A DNA stretch of 64,000 bases from Nonomuraea sp. PA05 (GTDB lineage Bacteria; Actinomycetota; Actinomycetes; Streptosporangiales; Streptosporangiaceae). Below, piece by piece: positions 8,422 through 17,258 of the stretch. The position numbers and the translations under genes are program-made. Where the stretch lies: assembly GCF_008086045.1 (NCBI RefSeq), contig NZ_VSEY01000011.1, positions 243,153-307,152 of the forward strand, read 5' to 3'. Position 1 is the first letter of the stretch. Every line of letters starts with the position of its first letter. The notes beneath the pieces were generated by a model. It was not told where the DNA came from. It saw only the letters and a list, made by a program, of their open reading frames with translations, and made no database searches.

Positions 8422-9669
8422 ATGACGAACACCGACGAGGTGCGCCGCTCGGCGCTGCCGCTCACCGGACCCGACGACCTGAGCCCGCTGCTGGAGCGCG
8501 TCGGCGAGGCCCGTTTCGTGCTGATCGGCGAGGCCACCCACGGCACCAGCGAGTTCTACACGTGGCGGGCGGAGCTGACCCGCCGGCTCATCGCCGAGAA
8601 GGGCTTCGGCTTCGTCGCCGTCGAGGGCGACTGGCCCGACTGCGAGCGGATCGACCACACCGTCACCACCGGCGCCGACCCGTTCGAGGCGTTGTACGCC
8701 TTCGAGCGCTGGCCCACGTTCATGTGGGCCAACGAGGAGGTCGCCGGCTTCTGCCGCTGGCTGCAGGGCTGGAACGCCGGCCGCCCGCCCGCCGGGCGCT
8801 GCCGCTTCCACGGCCTGGACGTCTACAGCCTGTGGGACTCCCTGCGCGCCATCCGCCGCTACGCCGCCACCCACCTGCCGGAGCGGATGGAGGCCGTCAT
8901 GCGGGCCCTGTACTGCTTCGAGTCCTACGGCCACGACCCGCAGCAGTACGGCCTGGCCACCCGGCTGGTCCCGGACACGTGCGAGGACGAGGTGGTGACC
9001 CTGCTGGCCACGCTGGGCGACGACGAACTCGGGGTGCGGCAGAACGCCGAGGTCGTGGCCGGCGCGGAGCGCTACTACCGGGCCCTGGTCCGCGGCGGCC
9101 CCGGCTCCTGGAACATCAGGGACGTGCACATGGCCGACACCCTGGACCGGCTGGCCGGGCACCACCAGGCGAAGGGCGTGGTGTGGGCGCACAACACGCA
9201 CGTCGGCGACGCCCGCGCCACCGACATGGCCGCCGCGGGGATGACGAACCTCGGGCAGCTCGTCCGCGAACGCCACCGCGAGGACGCCGTGCTCGTCGGC
9301 TTCGGCACGCACCGCGGCACCGTGGTGGCCGCCGGCCGCTGGGGCGACCGGCACCACGTCATGCGGGTGCCGCCGGCCCGGCCCGCGTCGCTGGAGGCGC
9401 TCCTGCACGAGGCGCTCCCCGGGCAGGACGCGCTGTTCCTGGTGCCGCCGCCCGGCCTGCGGGCCGGCTGGTACGACGAGCCGATGGGGCACCGGGCGAT
9501 CGGCGTCGTCTACCACCCCGAGCGGGAGCGCTGGGGCAACTACGTGCCCACGGTCGTGGGCCGCCGCTACGACGCCTTCCTGTGGCTGGACGAGACCAGG
9601 GCCGTGCATCCGCTGCACGGCGAGCCGTGGGACGAGGTGGAGCCGGAGACCTTTCCCACGGCCATGTGA
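8422..9669 (+). CDS. Erythromycin esterase-like family protein
   Basis: A 415-residue cytoplasmic protein of the erythromycin esterase (EreA/EreB-like) superfamily. Visible family motifs are GEATHGTSEFYTWRAEL near residue 35, VEGDWPDCERID, the VVWAHNTHVGDARATDM segment and GFGTHRGTVVAA, which supply the conserved glutamate and histidines of the metal-free or metal-assisted hydrolase site. Many chromosomal homologues are not proven antibiotic-resistance genes, so esterase activity on macrolides should not be assumed. GAGGAGGGC just upstream of the ATG is a strong ribosome binding site. The stop overlaps the GTG proposed for recD2. Confidence 0.85.
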   Translation: MTNTDEVRRSALPLTGPDDLSPLLERVGEARFVLIGEATHGTSEFYTWRAELTRRLIAEKGFGFVAVEGDWPDCERIDHTVTTGADPFEALYAFERWPTFMWANEEVAGFCRWLQGWNAGRPPAGRCRFHGLDVYSLWDSLRAIRRYAATHLPERMEAVMRALYCFESYGHDPQQYGLATRLVPDTCEDEVVTLLATLGDDELGVRQNAEVVAGAERYYRALVRGGPGSWNIRDVHMADTLDRLAGHHQAKGVVWAHNTHVGDARATDMAAAGMTNLGQLVRERHREDAVLVGFGTHRGTVVAAGRWGDRHHVMRVPPARPASLEALLHEALPGQDALFLVPPPGLRAGWYDEPMGHRAIGVVYHPERERWGNYVPTVVGRRYDAFLWLDETRAVHPLHGEPWDEVEPETFPTAM

Positions 9670-11837
9670 GGCGTTTGTCGGTCGCGGATGGTTTGATCTC
9701 CCGTGTGGAGGCCTCCGTCGAGCAGCTCGTCTACGTCCGCGAGGACGAGTACACCGTCGCGCGCATGAGCGCCGACGGCGAGCCCGACTTCGTGGCCACC
9801 GGCCGGGCGCTGGCGGGCATCCAGCCGGGCGAGACGCTGCGGCTGCTCGGCGACTGGAGCCGCCACCCGCGCTACGGTCGCCGCTACGCGGTCACCGGGT
9901 GCGAGCGGGTGACACCGTCGTCGGTCCGGGCCATCCGCATCTACCTCGGGTCCGGGCTGATCAGGGGGATCGGGCCGCGGCTGGCGTACGCGATCGTCGA
10001 CCACTTCGGCGAGGCCACGCTCAAGGTCATCGACGGGGAGCCCGAGCGGCTCACCGAGGTCGTCAACATCGGGCCGCAGCGGCAGGGCCAGATCGTGCAG
10101 GCGTGGCAGGAGCAGAAGGCCATCGCCGCGCTCATGGTGACGTTGCAGGGGCTCGGGGTCAGCCCGCTGCTGGCCGCCAAGATCTACCAGGTGTTCGGCA
10201 AGGACGCCGACGAGGTGCTCGCCACCGACCCGTACCGGCTGATCGGGCGGGTCAGGGGCATCGCGTTCCGGATCGCCGACCGGATCGCCCTGCAGTCGGG
10301 GGTGCCGGAGCGCAGCCCGCAGCGGATCAAGGCCGCGCTGCTCGACCGGCTGGAGGCGGCCGGCAGCCGCGACGGCCACTGCTTCCTGCCGGTGTCCACC
10401 CTGGTCAGGGAGGCGGCCGAGATGATCGAGCTGGATCAGGACATGGTGCGGCCGCTGATCGACGCGCTGGCGGCCGACCGGCGGCTCGTCGTGGAGGCGT
10501 CCCCTGACCAGCCGGGGCAGGTGGTCGCGTTCGCCAAGCACGTGCACAGCCGCGAGGTGGCGCTCACCGCCCAGCTCGCGGCGCTGCTGAAGGCCCGCTC
10601 GACGCTGCCGCTGCGCGCCTACCGCGAGGACCCCGACCTGCACGACGACCAGCGCGCCGCCGTCACCATGGCGCTGACCAGCACCGTCTCGATCATCACC
10701 GGCGGCCCTGGGTGCGGCAAGAGCCACACGGTCAGGTCCATCGCGGCCACGGTGCGGGCCGCGGGCGGCTCTGTGACGCTCACCGCCCCCACCGGCAAGG
10801 CCGCCAAACGGCTGTCGGAGCTGACCGGGCTGCCCGCGATGACCGTGCACCGCATGCTCGCCCAGCAGCCCGACCCCGACCCCGAGACGCTGTTCGACGA
10901 GCGTCCCGCGCAGGCCGACCTGATCGTGGTGGACGAGGCGTCCATGCTCGACCTGCACCTGGCCACCCGGCTCACCTCGGAGGTCCGGCCCGGCAGCCAC
11001 CTGCTGCTCATCGGCGACGGCGACCAGCTCCCCAGCATCGGGCCCGGCGACGTCCTGGCCGACCTGCTGCGGGTGACGTCCATCCCGCGCGTCCAGCTCA
11101 CGCACGTCTTCCGGCAGGCGGGCGGCAGCGGCATCATCGACGCCGCCCACCGCATCCGCGCGGGCCGGCTGCCGGCCGTTCCGGGCGGGGGCGGGTTCTG
11201 GTTCGAGGAGCTCGACGACCCCGAGCAGGTGGCGCGGCGGGTGGCCCACCTGGCGATGGTGGCGATCCCCCGCAAACAGGACGTCGAGCCCGGCCAGGTG
11301 CAGGTGCTGTGCCCGATGCGCAAGGGCGACACGGGCGCCACGGCGCTCGGGCGGCTCATCCAGGACCAGCTCAACCCGGCCGCCGACGACAAGCCCGAGC
11401 ACTGGTCGGGGGCGACGGTGTTCCGGGTGGGCGACCGGGTGATGCCGATCCGCAACAACTACGACAAAGGGGTCTTCAACGGGGAGACGGGCACGGTGAC
11501 GGCGGTGGTGCGGGAGGAGCGCGTGATCGAGATCCGCACGGACGACGGGGAGAGCGTGAGCTACGGCTTCGACGAGCTCGACGACCTGACCCACGCGTAC
11601 GCGATCAGCGTGCACCGGTCGCAGGGCAGCGAGTATCCGTTCGTGGTGGCGCCGATCGTGGCCGAGTCCGGCGGGATCATGCTGCGCCGCAAGCTGCTGT
11701 ACACCCTGGTGACAAGGGCCAAGGCGTGGGTGGTCCTGGTCGGGCAGCGGGAGGCGCTGGAGCTGGCGGTGCACCGGCTGGGGCACCGCAGGAACACGGG
11801 CCTGGCCCGGCGGCTCTCCCTGAGCCTGGACGGGTGA
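9666..11837 (+). CDS. recD2: RecD2-like ATP-dependent DNA helicase
   Basis: About 723 residues, matching the length of RecD2 (5'-3' superfamily 1B helicase acting without RecBC). The N-terminal OB-like region (VEQLVYVREDEYTVARM), helix-hairpin-helix region with GLIRGIGPRLAYAI, Walker A GGPGCGKS (346-353), Walker B VVDEASMLDL and the C-terminal motif AISVHRSQGSEYP are all present. The start is uncertain. GTG 9666 overlaps the upstream stop and would couple translation; GTG 9705 would give a more family-typical N-terminus. No recB or recC lies nearby, which supports RecD2 rather than RecD. It probably acts in recombination or replication repair. Confidence 0.9.
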   Translation: MRRLSVADGLISRVEASVEQLVYVREDEYTVARMSADGEPDFVATGRALAGIQPGETLRLLGDWSRHPRYGRRYAVTGCERVTPSSVRAIRIYLGSGLIRGIGPRLAYAIVDHFGEATLKVIDGEPERLTEVVNIGPQRQGQIVQAWQEQKAIAALMVTLQGLGVSPLLAAKIYQVFGKDADEVLATDPYRLIGRVRGIAFRIADRIALQSGVPERSPQRIKAALLDRLEAAGSRDGHCFLPVSTLVREAAEMIELDQDMVRPLIDALAADRRLVVEASPDQPGQVVAFAKHVHSREVALTAQLAALLKARSTLPLRAYREDPDLHDDQRAAVTMALTSTVSIITGGPGCGKSHTVRSIAATVRAAGGSVTLTAPTGKAAKRLSELTGLPAMTVHRMLAQQPDPDPETLFDERPAQADLIVVDEASMLDLHLATRLTSEVRPGSHLLLIGDGDQLPSIGPGDVLADLLRVTSIPRVQLTHVFRQAGGSGIIDAAHRIRAGRLPAVPGGGGFWFEELDDPEQVARRVAHLAMVAIPRKQDVEPGQVQVLCPMRKGDTGATALGRLIQDQLNPAADDKPEHWSGATVFRVGDRVMPIRNNYDKGVFNGETGTVTAVVREERVIEIRTDDGESVSYGFDELDDLTHAYAISVHRSQGSEYPFVVAPIVAESGGIMLRRKLLYTLVTRAKAWVVLVGQREALELAVHRLGHRRNTGLARRLSLSLDG

Positions 11838-11876
11838 GCACAGGCCCGGCCGCGGATGATCACGGTAGGGTCAGGC

Positions 11877-12509
11877 ATGCCGGAAAACGTGACAGGGTCC
11901 GTGGTGGGTGACGCCGCGTCAACGCCTGCCCTGGCGCCGCTCCTCCGGACGCTGGCCCGCCCGCCGGGGTGGTGGCTGCTGGGCTTCGTCACCGCCGTCT
12001 GGCTGATCCTGGTCAACAGCCTGAGCCTGCCGGGCGGAGGCCCGTTCAGGCTGCTGATGCTCACCGTCCCCCTGGCGCTCGGCACGATCACCGTCTGGAC
12101 GGCCCGCCTCGCCGCCGCCCTCGCGCGCCGTGACGGCCGGGCGGGGCTGCGCCGGCACTGGGCCCGGTGGGCGGCGGCCCCGGTCCTGGGGGTGAGCGTG
12201 ATCGCGATGGCGTACACGGACCTGCCGTTCAGCGTCCGGTTCGCGCTCTCGGAAGCGAGTCTGGAACGCTACGCCCGGACGGTGGCGAGCCGGCCTGACA
12301 GCGTCCGCGAAAGCCGGTGGGTGGGGTTGTTCCCGCTGCAGGACGCCGAGGCGATCGAGGGGGGCGGGGCCCGGTTCCTGGTGCGGGACAGCGGGTTCCT
12401 CGACCGGTTCGGGTTCGCGTGGAGCCCGGCGGGGATGCCGCCCGACGAGAGCCACACGGGCTACGAGCGCATCGGCGGGGCCTGGTACAGGTGGACGAGC
12501 CGGTTCTGA
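11877..12509 (+). CDS. Membrane protein of unknown function
   Basis: About 210 residues, not recognised. An N-terminal soluble stretch is followed by three hydrophobic segments (WWLLGFVTAVWLILV, LLMLTVPLALGTITVW and WAAAPVLGVSVIAMA), and then a C-terminal soluble domain of about 100 residues rich in aromatic residues (SRWVGLFPLQDAEAIEGGG, YERIGGAWYRWTSRF), probably extracytoplasmic. ATG 11877 is preferred over an upstream in-frame ATG at 11856 because it is closer to AGGGTCAGG. It is convergent with the FAD/Fe-S dehydrogenase gene, ten bases apart. Confidence 0.7.
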   Translation: MPENVTGSVVGDAASTPALAPLLRTLARPPGWWLLGFVTAVWLILVNSLSLPGGGPFRLLMLTVPLALGTITVWTARLAAALARRDGRAGLRRHWARWAAAPVLGVSVIAMAYTDLPFSVRFALSEASLERYARTVASRPDSVRESRWVGLFPLQDAEAIEGGGARFLVRDSGFLDRFGFAWSPAGMPPDESHTGYERIGGAWYRWTSRF

Positions 12510-12519
12510 GGGCGCGGGC

Positions 12520-15456
12520 TCAGTGCGGGCGGGTGAGGGCGGCGGCCAGGATCTCGGCCAGGTGGCGCCCCTCGCGCCCGCTCCGCAGGGCCCCGATCTG
12601 CGTCCGGCACGAGAACCCGTCGGCGAGGATGGCCTCCGTCTCGCTCGCCGCCCGCACGGCGGGCCACAGCCCCTCCTCGGCGCAGGCCACCGAAACGTCG
12701 TAGTGCTCCCGTTCGAACCCGAAGTTCCCTGCCTGCCCGCAGCACCCCGAGTCGAGCACCCGCGTACGGAACCCGAACCGCGCCAGCACGGCCCGGTCGG
12801 CGTCGTACCCCATGACGGCGCTCTGGTGGCAGTGCACCTGGGCCAGCACCGACCCGCCCGCCGAGGACGGCCGCCAGTCGGGCGCCCGCTGCTCCAGCAG
12901 CTCCGACAGCGTCAGCGTGCGCTCGGACACGAGCCGCGTCTGCGCGGTGTTGAGCAGCTCGGGCGCGTCGGAGCGGAACACGGCGGTGCAGCTCGGCTCC
13001 AGCCCCACCACCGGCACCCCCGCCTCGGCCCACGGCAGCAGCGCCTTGACGCTGCGTGCCAGCACCTTGCGGGCGACGCCGAGCTGCCCGGTGCTGATCC
13101 AGGTCAGCCCGCAGCACAGCGTCACCGGCGGCACGTGCACCTCGAACCCGGCGGCCTCCAGCACCTCCACCGCGGCGCGGGCCACGCGCGGGTCGAAGTT
13201 GTTGGAGAACGTGTCGGCCCACAGCACGACGCGTCCGCGCGTGCCCGGCCCGACGACGCCGCGCCCCTTGAACCAGTCGGTGAACCGCTCCCCCGCGAAG
13301 CGCGGCAGCGCCCGCCGCCCGGAGACCCCTGCGAGGAGCTTGACCAGCCGCGCCAGGCCGGGCGTCTGGGTGACGGCGTTCACGACGTGCGGGGCGGCCG
13401 AGGCGAGCGCCGCCCACAGCGGCAGCCACCCCATCGAGTAGTGCGCGGCAGGGCGCAGCCGGTGCCGGTAGTGGTGGGCGAGGAACTCGGCCTTGTACGT
13501 CGCCATGTCCACGTTCACCGGGCATTCGGCCCGGCAGGCCTTGCAGGCCAGGCAGAGGTCGAGCGCGTCGCGTACGGCCTCCGACCGCCAGCCGTCGGCG
13601 ATCAGCTCGCCGCGCACCATCTCCTCCAGCAGCCTGGCCCGCCCGCGCGTGGAGTGCTCCTCCTCGCGGGTGACCCGGTAGCTGGGGCACATGACGCCGC
13701 CCTCGAACGTGTGCTTGCGGCAGTTGCCGGTCCCGACGCAGCGGGTGGCGGCGTGCCCGAAACGTCCGTGGTCGTTGGGGTAGTCGAAGAACGTCTCCCT
13801 GGGCTCCAGGGGGTAGAAGTGCCGCTGGGCGAGGTTCTCATCGAGGCGGTGCGGGTGGACGACCTTGCCGGGGTTCATCCGGTCGCGGGGATCGAAGACG
13901 GCCTTGAACCGGCCGAACGCCTCCACCACGGCCTCGCCGAACATCCGCGGCAGCAGCTCGGCCAGCGCCTGCCCGTCGCCGTGCTCGCCGGACAACGATC
14001 CGCCGTAGGAGGCGACCAGGTCGGCGCTCTCCTCGGCGAACCTGCGGTAGGTGGCGATCCCGTCGTCGGTGTGCAGGTCGAGCGGGAGCCTGCCGTGCAC
14101 GCAGCCCTGCCCGAAGTGGCCGTACAGGGCGGAGTGGGCGTAGCCGTGGCGGTGCCGCAGCCGGTCGTAGTCGCGCAGGTAGGCGCCCAGCCGCTCGGGT
14201 GGGACGGCCGCGTCGGACCAGCCCTCGTAGGTCTGCCGCCCGGTCGGCGGGTACGCCTCCACGCCCAGCCCGGACTCGCGCAGCCGCCACAGCTCGTCCT
14301 CCCTGGCCGGGTCGCCCAGGAACGCGTGCGACGGTGCCGGCCTGCCGTCGCCGCGGCACAGGTCGCGCATCATGTCCTCGGCCCGCTGGCGCGACTCGTC
14401 GGCGGTGTCGCCGCCGAACTGCACGAGCAGCCATCCGGCTCCCGGCGGCAGGTCGCTCAGCGCGGGGTCGCCGGGGCGTTCGGCGCGGGCGAGCCGGTAC
14501 ATGGTCTCGTCCATGGCCTCCAGCGCCAGCGGCCGGTGCGCGGCCACGGAGGGGACGGCGTCGGCGGCGGCGAAGATGTCCTGGAAGCCGAGGACGGCCA
14601 GCGCCCTGGTGGCGGGGCGCGGCACCACGGACAGCTCGGCGCGCAGCACGGTCACCAGGGTGCCCTCGCTGCCGACGAGGGCGCGGGCCAGGTTGAAGCC
14701 GTTCTCGGGCAGGAGCTGGTCCAGGTTGTAGCCGGACACGCGCCGTTCCAGCCGGGGGAAGCGGGTGCGGACCAGCTCCATGGTGTCGTCGCGCAGGTCG
14801 CGCAGCTGCCGGTAGATCTCGGCCAGGCGGCCGCCCTCGGCCTGGATGCGGGCGTACTCGTCGGCGCCGGTCGGCCCCACCCAGGCGCGCACGCCGTCGT
14901 AGGTGAGGATCTCCAGCCGCAGCACGGAGTCGGCCGTCTTCCCGTACGCCTGCGCGGACGCCCCGCACGAGTCGTTGCCGATCATGCCGCCGATGGTGCA
15001 GGCGCGGTGGCTGGACGGCTTGGGCCCGACCATCAACCCGTCGGGCTCCAGCACGTGGTCGACCTGGTCGAGCACCGCTCCCGCCTGCACGACGATCCGC
15101 CGGCCCGGCACGTCCACGGACTCGACCCGGCCGCAGTGCTTGGACCAGTCGATGACCACGGCCGCGTTGCAGCACTGCCCGGCCAGGCTGGTGCCGCCGC
15201 CGCGCGACAGCACCGGCACGTCCCTGGACCGGCACACGGCCACCGCCGCCACGCCGGCGTCGAGATGGCGCGGCACCACCACGCCGATGGGGACCTGCCG
15301 GTAGTTGGAGGCGTCGGTGGAGTAGGCGGCGCGGCTGCCCGTGTCGAAGCGGACCTCCCCGTCCACGGCTTCCTCCAGCCGCCGGCGCAGCATCTCGACG
15401 TCGATCTCGCGCGGCGCGGGCGGATGGGTTACGGGCGTGCTGACCTGGGTGTCCAT
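12520..15456 (-). CDS. FAD-linked oxidase with C-terminal Fe-S/CCG domains (YdiJ/D-2-hydroxyacid dehydrogenase-like)
   Basis: A 978-residue fusion. The N-terminal half is an FAD-binding PCMH domain (VPVLSRGGGTSLAGQ, near residue 92) with an FAD-oxidase C domain. It is followed by ferredoxin-like cysteines (CLACKACRAECPVN) and two CCG half-sites (LCCGL and SGCCGQAG), as in glycolate oxidase GlcF/GlpC. The order and length match E. coli YdiJ, shown to be a D-2-hydroxyglutarate dehydrogenase, so D-2-hydroxyacid oxidation feeding the respiratory chain is the likely role; the exact substrate is not shown. A further cluster-like set (CVGTGNCRKHTFEGGVMCPS) lies just before the ferredoxin motif. It is divergent from kptA across a 115-bp gap. 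Confidence 0.88.
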   Translation of the reverse strand: MDTQVSTPVTHPPAPREIDVEMLRRRLEEAVDGEVRFDTGSRAAYSTDASNYRQVPIGVVVPRHLDAGVAAVAVCRSRDVPVLSRGGGTSLAGQCCNAAVVIDWSKHCGRVESVDVPGRRIVVQAGAVLDQVDHVLEPDGLMVGPKPSSHRACTIGGMIGNDSCGASAQAYGKTADSVLRLEILTYDGVRAWVGPTGADEYARIQAEGGRLAEIYRQLRDLRDDTMELVRTRFPRLERRVSGYNLDQLLPENGFNLARALVGSEGTLVTVLRAELSVVPRPATRALAVLGFQDIFAAADAVPSVAAHRPLALEAMDETMYRLARAERPGDPALSDLPPGAGWLLVQFGGDTADESRQRAEDMMRDLCRGDGRPAPSHAFLGDPAREDELWRLRESGLGVEAYPPTGRQTYEGWSDAAVPPERLGAYLRDYDRLRHRHGYAHSALYGHFGQGCVHGRLPLDLHTDDGIATYRRFAEESADLVASYGGSLSGEHGDGQALAELLPRMFGEAVVEAFGRFKAVFDPRDRMNPGKVVHPHRLDENLAQRHFYPLEPRETFFDYPNDHGRFGHAATRCVGTGNCRKHTFEGGVMCPSYRVTREEEHSTRGRARLLEEMVRGELIADGWRSEAVRDALDLCLACKACRAECPVNVDMATYKAEFLAHHYRHRLRPAAHYSMGWLPLWAALASAAPHVVNAVTQTPGLARLVKLLAGVSGRRALPRFAGERFTDWFKGRGVVGPGTRGRVVLWADTFSNNFDPRVARAAVEVLEAAGFEVHVPPVTLCCGLTWISTGQLGVARKVLARSVKALLPWAEAGVPVVGLEPSCTAVFRSDAPELLNTAQTRLVSERTLTLSELLEQRAPDWRPSSAGGSVLAQVHCHQSAVMGYDADRAVLARFGFRTRVLDSGCCGQAGNFGFEREHYDVSVACAEEGLWPAVRAASETEAILADGFSCRTQIGALRSGREGRHLAEILAAALTRPH

Positions 15457-15571
15457 GCCCGGCCCTTACCCGAGCCGGCTCTCCGGAGCCCCAATGAAAC
15501 GCCAAGTGTGTCCTGAATGTCCGCTATGGCGGAGTCGCGGAGCGACGTCACAAGCGGCACCATGACCATTG

Positions 15572-16114
15572 ATGGACGAACGTCGCATGATTCGCGTTTC
15601 CAAGTACCTCTCCAGGCACCTGCGGCACGACCCGCAACGCATCGGCCTCACCCTCGACGCGGGCGGCTGGGTGGAGGTGGAGGACCTGCTGCGGGCCGCC
15701 GCCGCGCACGGGTTCCCGATCACCCCCGAGGAGCTGCGCGAGGTGGTCGCGGCCAACGACAAGCGCAGGTACGCGATCGAGGCCGGCCGGATCAGGGCAA
15801 GCCAGGGGCACTCGGTGCCTGTGGACCTGGGGCTGCCCGCCGTGCAGCCGCCCGAGGTCCTCTACCACGGCACGGTCGGGCGGTTCCTGGTGGCGATCAG
15901 GCGGGAGGGGCTGCGGCCCATGAACCGCCACCACGTGCACCTGTCGCCCGACCGGGAGACGGCCACCCGGGTGGGGTCCCGGCGGGGCGTGCCCGTGGTG
16001 CTGGTGGTGGCGGCGGGGGTGATGCACGCCGACGGGCACGCGTTCATGCGCAGCGAGAACGGGGTGTGGCTGGTGGACAGCGTCCCGCCCGGCTACCTGC
16101 GCTTTCCGTCCTGA
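15572..16114 (+). CDS. kptA: RNA 2'-phosphotransferase Tpt1/KptA family
   Basis: About 180 residues, the full KptA length. In yeast, Tpt1 removes the 2'-phosphate left by tRNA ligation, using NAD+ and releasing ADP-ribose 1''-2''-cyclic phosphate; the bacterial role is unsettled. The four catalytic residues can be placed: R18-H19 in LSRHLRH, R75 in the RIRASQGHS segment, and an Arg of the GSRRG element at about 137-138. The N-terminal winged-helix and C-terminal ADP-ribosyltransferase-like domains are intact. ATG 15572 follows an in-frame TTG at 15569; a second ATG at 15587 is possible. The 3' end seeds a threefold 35-bp repeat, and the gene converges on a NADAR-family gene. Confidence 0.93.
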   Translation: MDERRMIRVSKYLSRHLRHDPQRIGLTLDAGGWVEVEDLLRAAAAHGFPITPEELREVVAANDKRRYAIEAGRIRASQGHSVPVDLGLPAVQPPEVLYHGTVGRFLVAIRREGLRPMNRHHVHLSPDRETATRVGSRRGVPVVLVVAAGVMHADGHAFMRSENGVWLVDSVPPGYLRFPS

Positions 16115-16189
16115 AGGCCCCGCCGGACTACCCGCGCTTCCCGTCCTGAAGAGCCTGCCGGGCTACCCGCGCTTCCCGTCCTCAAGGGC
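16085..16189. repeat. Three tandem 35-bp copies of the kptA 3' end
   Basis: The segment around the kptA stop (GGCTACCTGCGCTTTCCGTC and following) is repeated three times at a constant 35-bp spacing: the TAC triplets fall at 16094, 16129 and 16164. Copies 2 and 3 are closer to each other than to copy 1. Copy 1 encodes the last residues of KptA. Copy 3 contains the stop and last codons of the oppositely oriented NADAR gene. The spacing is not a multiple of three. It looks like a small local duplication; no stem-loop or terminal repeats mark it as a mobile element. Confidence 0.8.
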
Positions 16190-16735
16190 CGCCCTGGCGG
16201 CCATCAGGGCGAAGCCGAGCAGGTTGAGGCCCTGCCACCGCTGCGGCGAGGCGGCGCGGTCGTCGTCGGCGGCCAGGCCGATGCCCCACACCCGGTCGAC
16301 GGGGCTGGCCTCCACGAGGATCCGCGTGCCGGTGCCGAGCAGGTAGCCCGCCAGCTCCTCGTGCCCGCCGAACTTGGCCACGTTGCCGCGTACGACGATG
16401 TCGAAGCGGTGCTTCTCCCACGTCGCCTGGTCGAAGCCGCGTACGGCGCGGCCGAGCTCCTTGGCCTGCTTCGGATGCCGCACGGCGAGCACCCTGGCCG
16501 CGTTCTCCTCGTCGCCGAACAGCCACGCCTTGTGCGCCATCATGTAGTGCTCGGCCGAGGCGAACGTGTGCCCGTCCGCAGTGAACCGGACCGGCCACCA
16601 CTGGCTCAGGCAGCCCTTGCCGACACCGCCGTCACCGGCAGGCTGGTGTCCCCAGAAGTACAGATATTTCAGGCGCCGCCCCCGCCGTTCGGCGGCGATC
16701 AGCTCGTCCATGGTCATGGGCAGGTCAGCGGGCAT
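16163..16735 (-). CDS. NADAR family ADP-ribose N-glycosidase (YbiA-like)
   Basis: A 190-residue protein with the NADAR signature FASAEHYMMAHKAWLFGD (58-75), GNVAKFGGHEELAGYLLGTG and the RVWGIGLAADD segment. The family hydrolyses N-glycosidic bonds of ADP-ribose or riboside-containing substrates. Members act in riboflavin-intermediate damage control (YbiA) or reverse guanine ADP-ribosylation of DNA. Which activity applies here is unknown. ATG 16735 gives a typical N-terminus. The gene converges with kptA, another enzyme tied to NAD/ADP-ribose chemistry, and its last codons lie in the 35-bp repeat tract. Confidence 0.9.
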   Translation of the reverse strand: MPADLPMTMDELIAAERRGRRLKYLYFWGHQPAGDGGVGKGCLSQWWPVRFTADGHTFASAEHYMMAHKAWLFGDEENAARVLAVRHPKQAKELGRAVRGFDQATWEKHRFDIVVRGNVAKFGGHEELAGYLLGTGTRILVEASPVDRVWGIGLAADDDRAASPQRWQGLNLLGFALMAARAALEDGKRG

Positions 16736-16748
16736 GGCGTTCAGTATG

Positions 16749-16940
16749 CCCGGCCGCCCGCCCCAGCCGCGCGGCCATTTCCCGCAGGTGCGGCACCAGC
16801 TCGGGCGGGTCGAGCACCTCGAACAGGAACAGGCAGGTCCGCGCGGGGAACAGGACGCGGGCCTGGTAGCGGTACGGGGCCGAGGTGATGGAGCGCGACA
16901 CGTACGCTGCCGCGTCCTGCTCCGGCAGCGGCCGTGGTGA
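16749..16940 (-). pseudogene. Remnant of a WYL-domain HTH regulator (C-terminal part)
   Basis: Read on the minus strand, this stretch gives SPRPLPEQDAAAYVSRSI, then SAPYRYQARV, then FEVLDPPELVPHLREMAARL. These are recognisable pieces of the C-terminal extension of actinobacterial WYL-domain regulators. About 40 residues that normally lie between the middle and last pieces are missing, and no helix-turn-helix or WYL core is found upstream. I read it as a decayed gene left between the NADAR gene and DUF2945. The identification rests on remembered family patterns, not an alignment. Confidence 0.5.
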
Positions 16941-17027
16941 CGGAGCTGCGCGAGTTCTTCGCCTCGCTGCGGTAAAGAATCGGCGGCCGGCGGCTGCCGG
17001 GTGGCGCGGCGGGTAGCGCGGCTCGGC

Positions 17028-17258
17028 ATGACAAAGAAGAAGAGCGACAAGGACCTCTCGCCGGGCGACGAGGTCTCCTGGAAGAGCCACGGCTCCACCG
17101 CCAAGGGCAAGGTCGAGAAGAAGGTCACCAAGCGGCAGAAGGAGGGGGGACGCACGGTCGCCGCCTCCCCGGAGGATCCGCAGTACGTGGTGCGCAGCGA
17201 GAAGAGCGGCGGCAAGGCCGTGCACAAGCCGTCCGCGCTCCGCAAGGGCGGCAAATGA
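17028..17258 (+). CDS. DUF2945 (HVA1-like) small basic protein
   Basis: A 76-residue, lysine-rich protein with the DUF2945 pattern: GDEVSWKSHGSTAKGKVEKK, then TVAASPEDPQYVVRSEKSGGKAVHKPSAL. The fold is probably a small beta-barrel; its function is unknown. ATG 17028 begins MTKKKSDKDL, a better fit than the upstream GTG-type starts. It overlaps the next gene by four bases (ATGA), and the DUF2945-DUF3140 pairing recurs in actinobacteria, which suggests a joint role. Confidence 0.85.
   Translation: MTKKKSDKDLSPGDEVSWKSHGSTAKGKVEKKVTKRQKEGGRTVAASPEDPQYVVRSEKSGGKAVHKPSALRKGGK

Noticed and set aside
8422..9669. Calling the erythromycin-esterase-like gene a macrolide resistance gene
   Set aside because: Family membership alone does not show resistance; no resistance context or mobile element is present.
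16931..16975. Plus-strand peptide AVVTELREFFASLR followed by a stop
   Set aside because: It looks like the end of a small regulator, but it is too short to support and overlaps the WYL remnant on the other strand.
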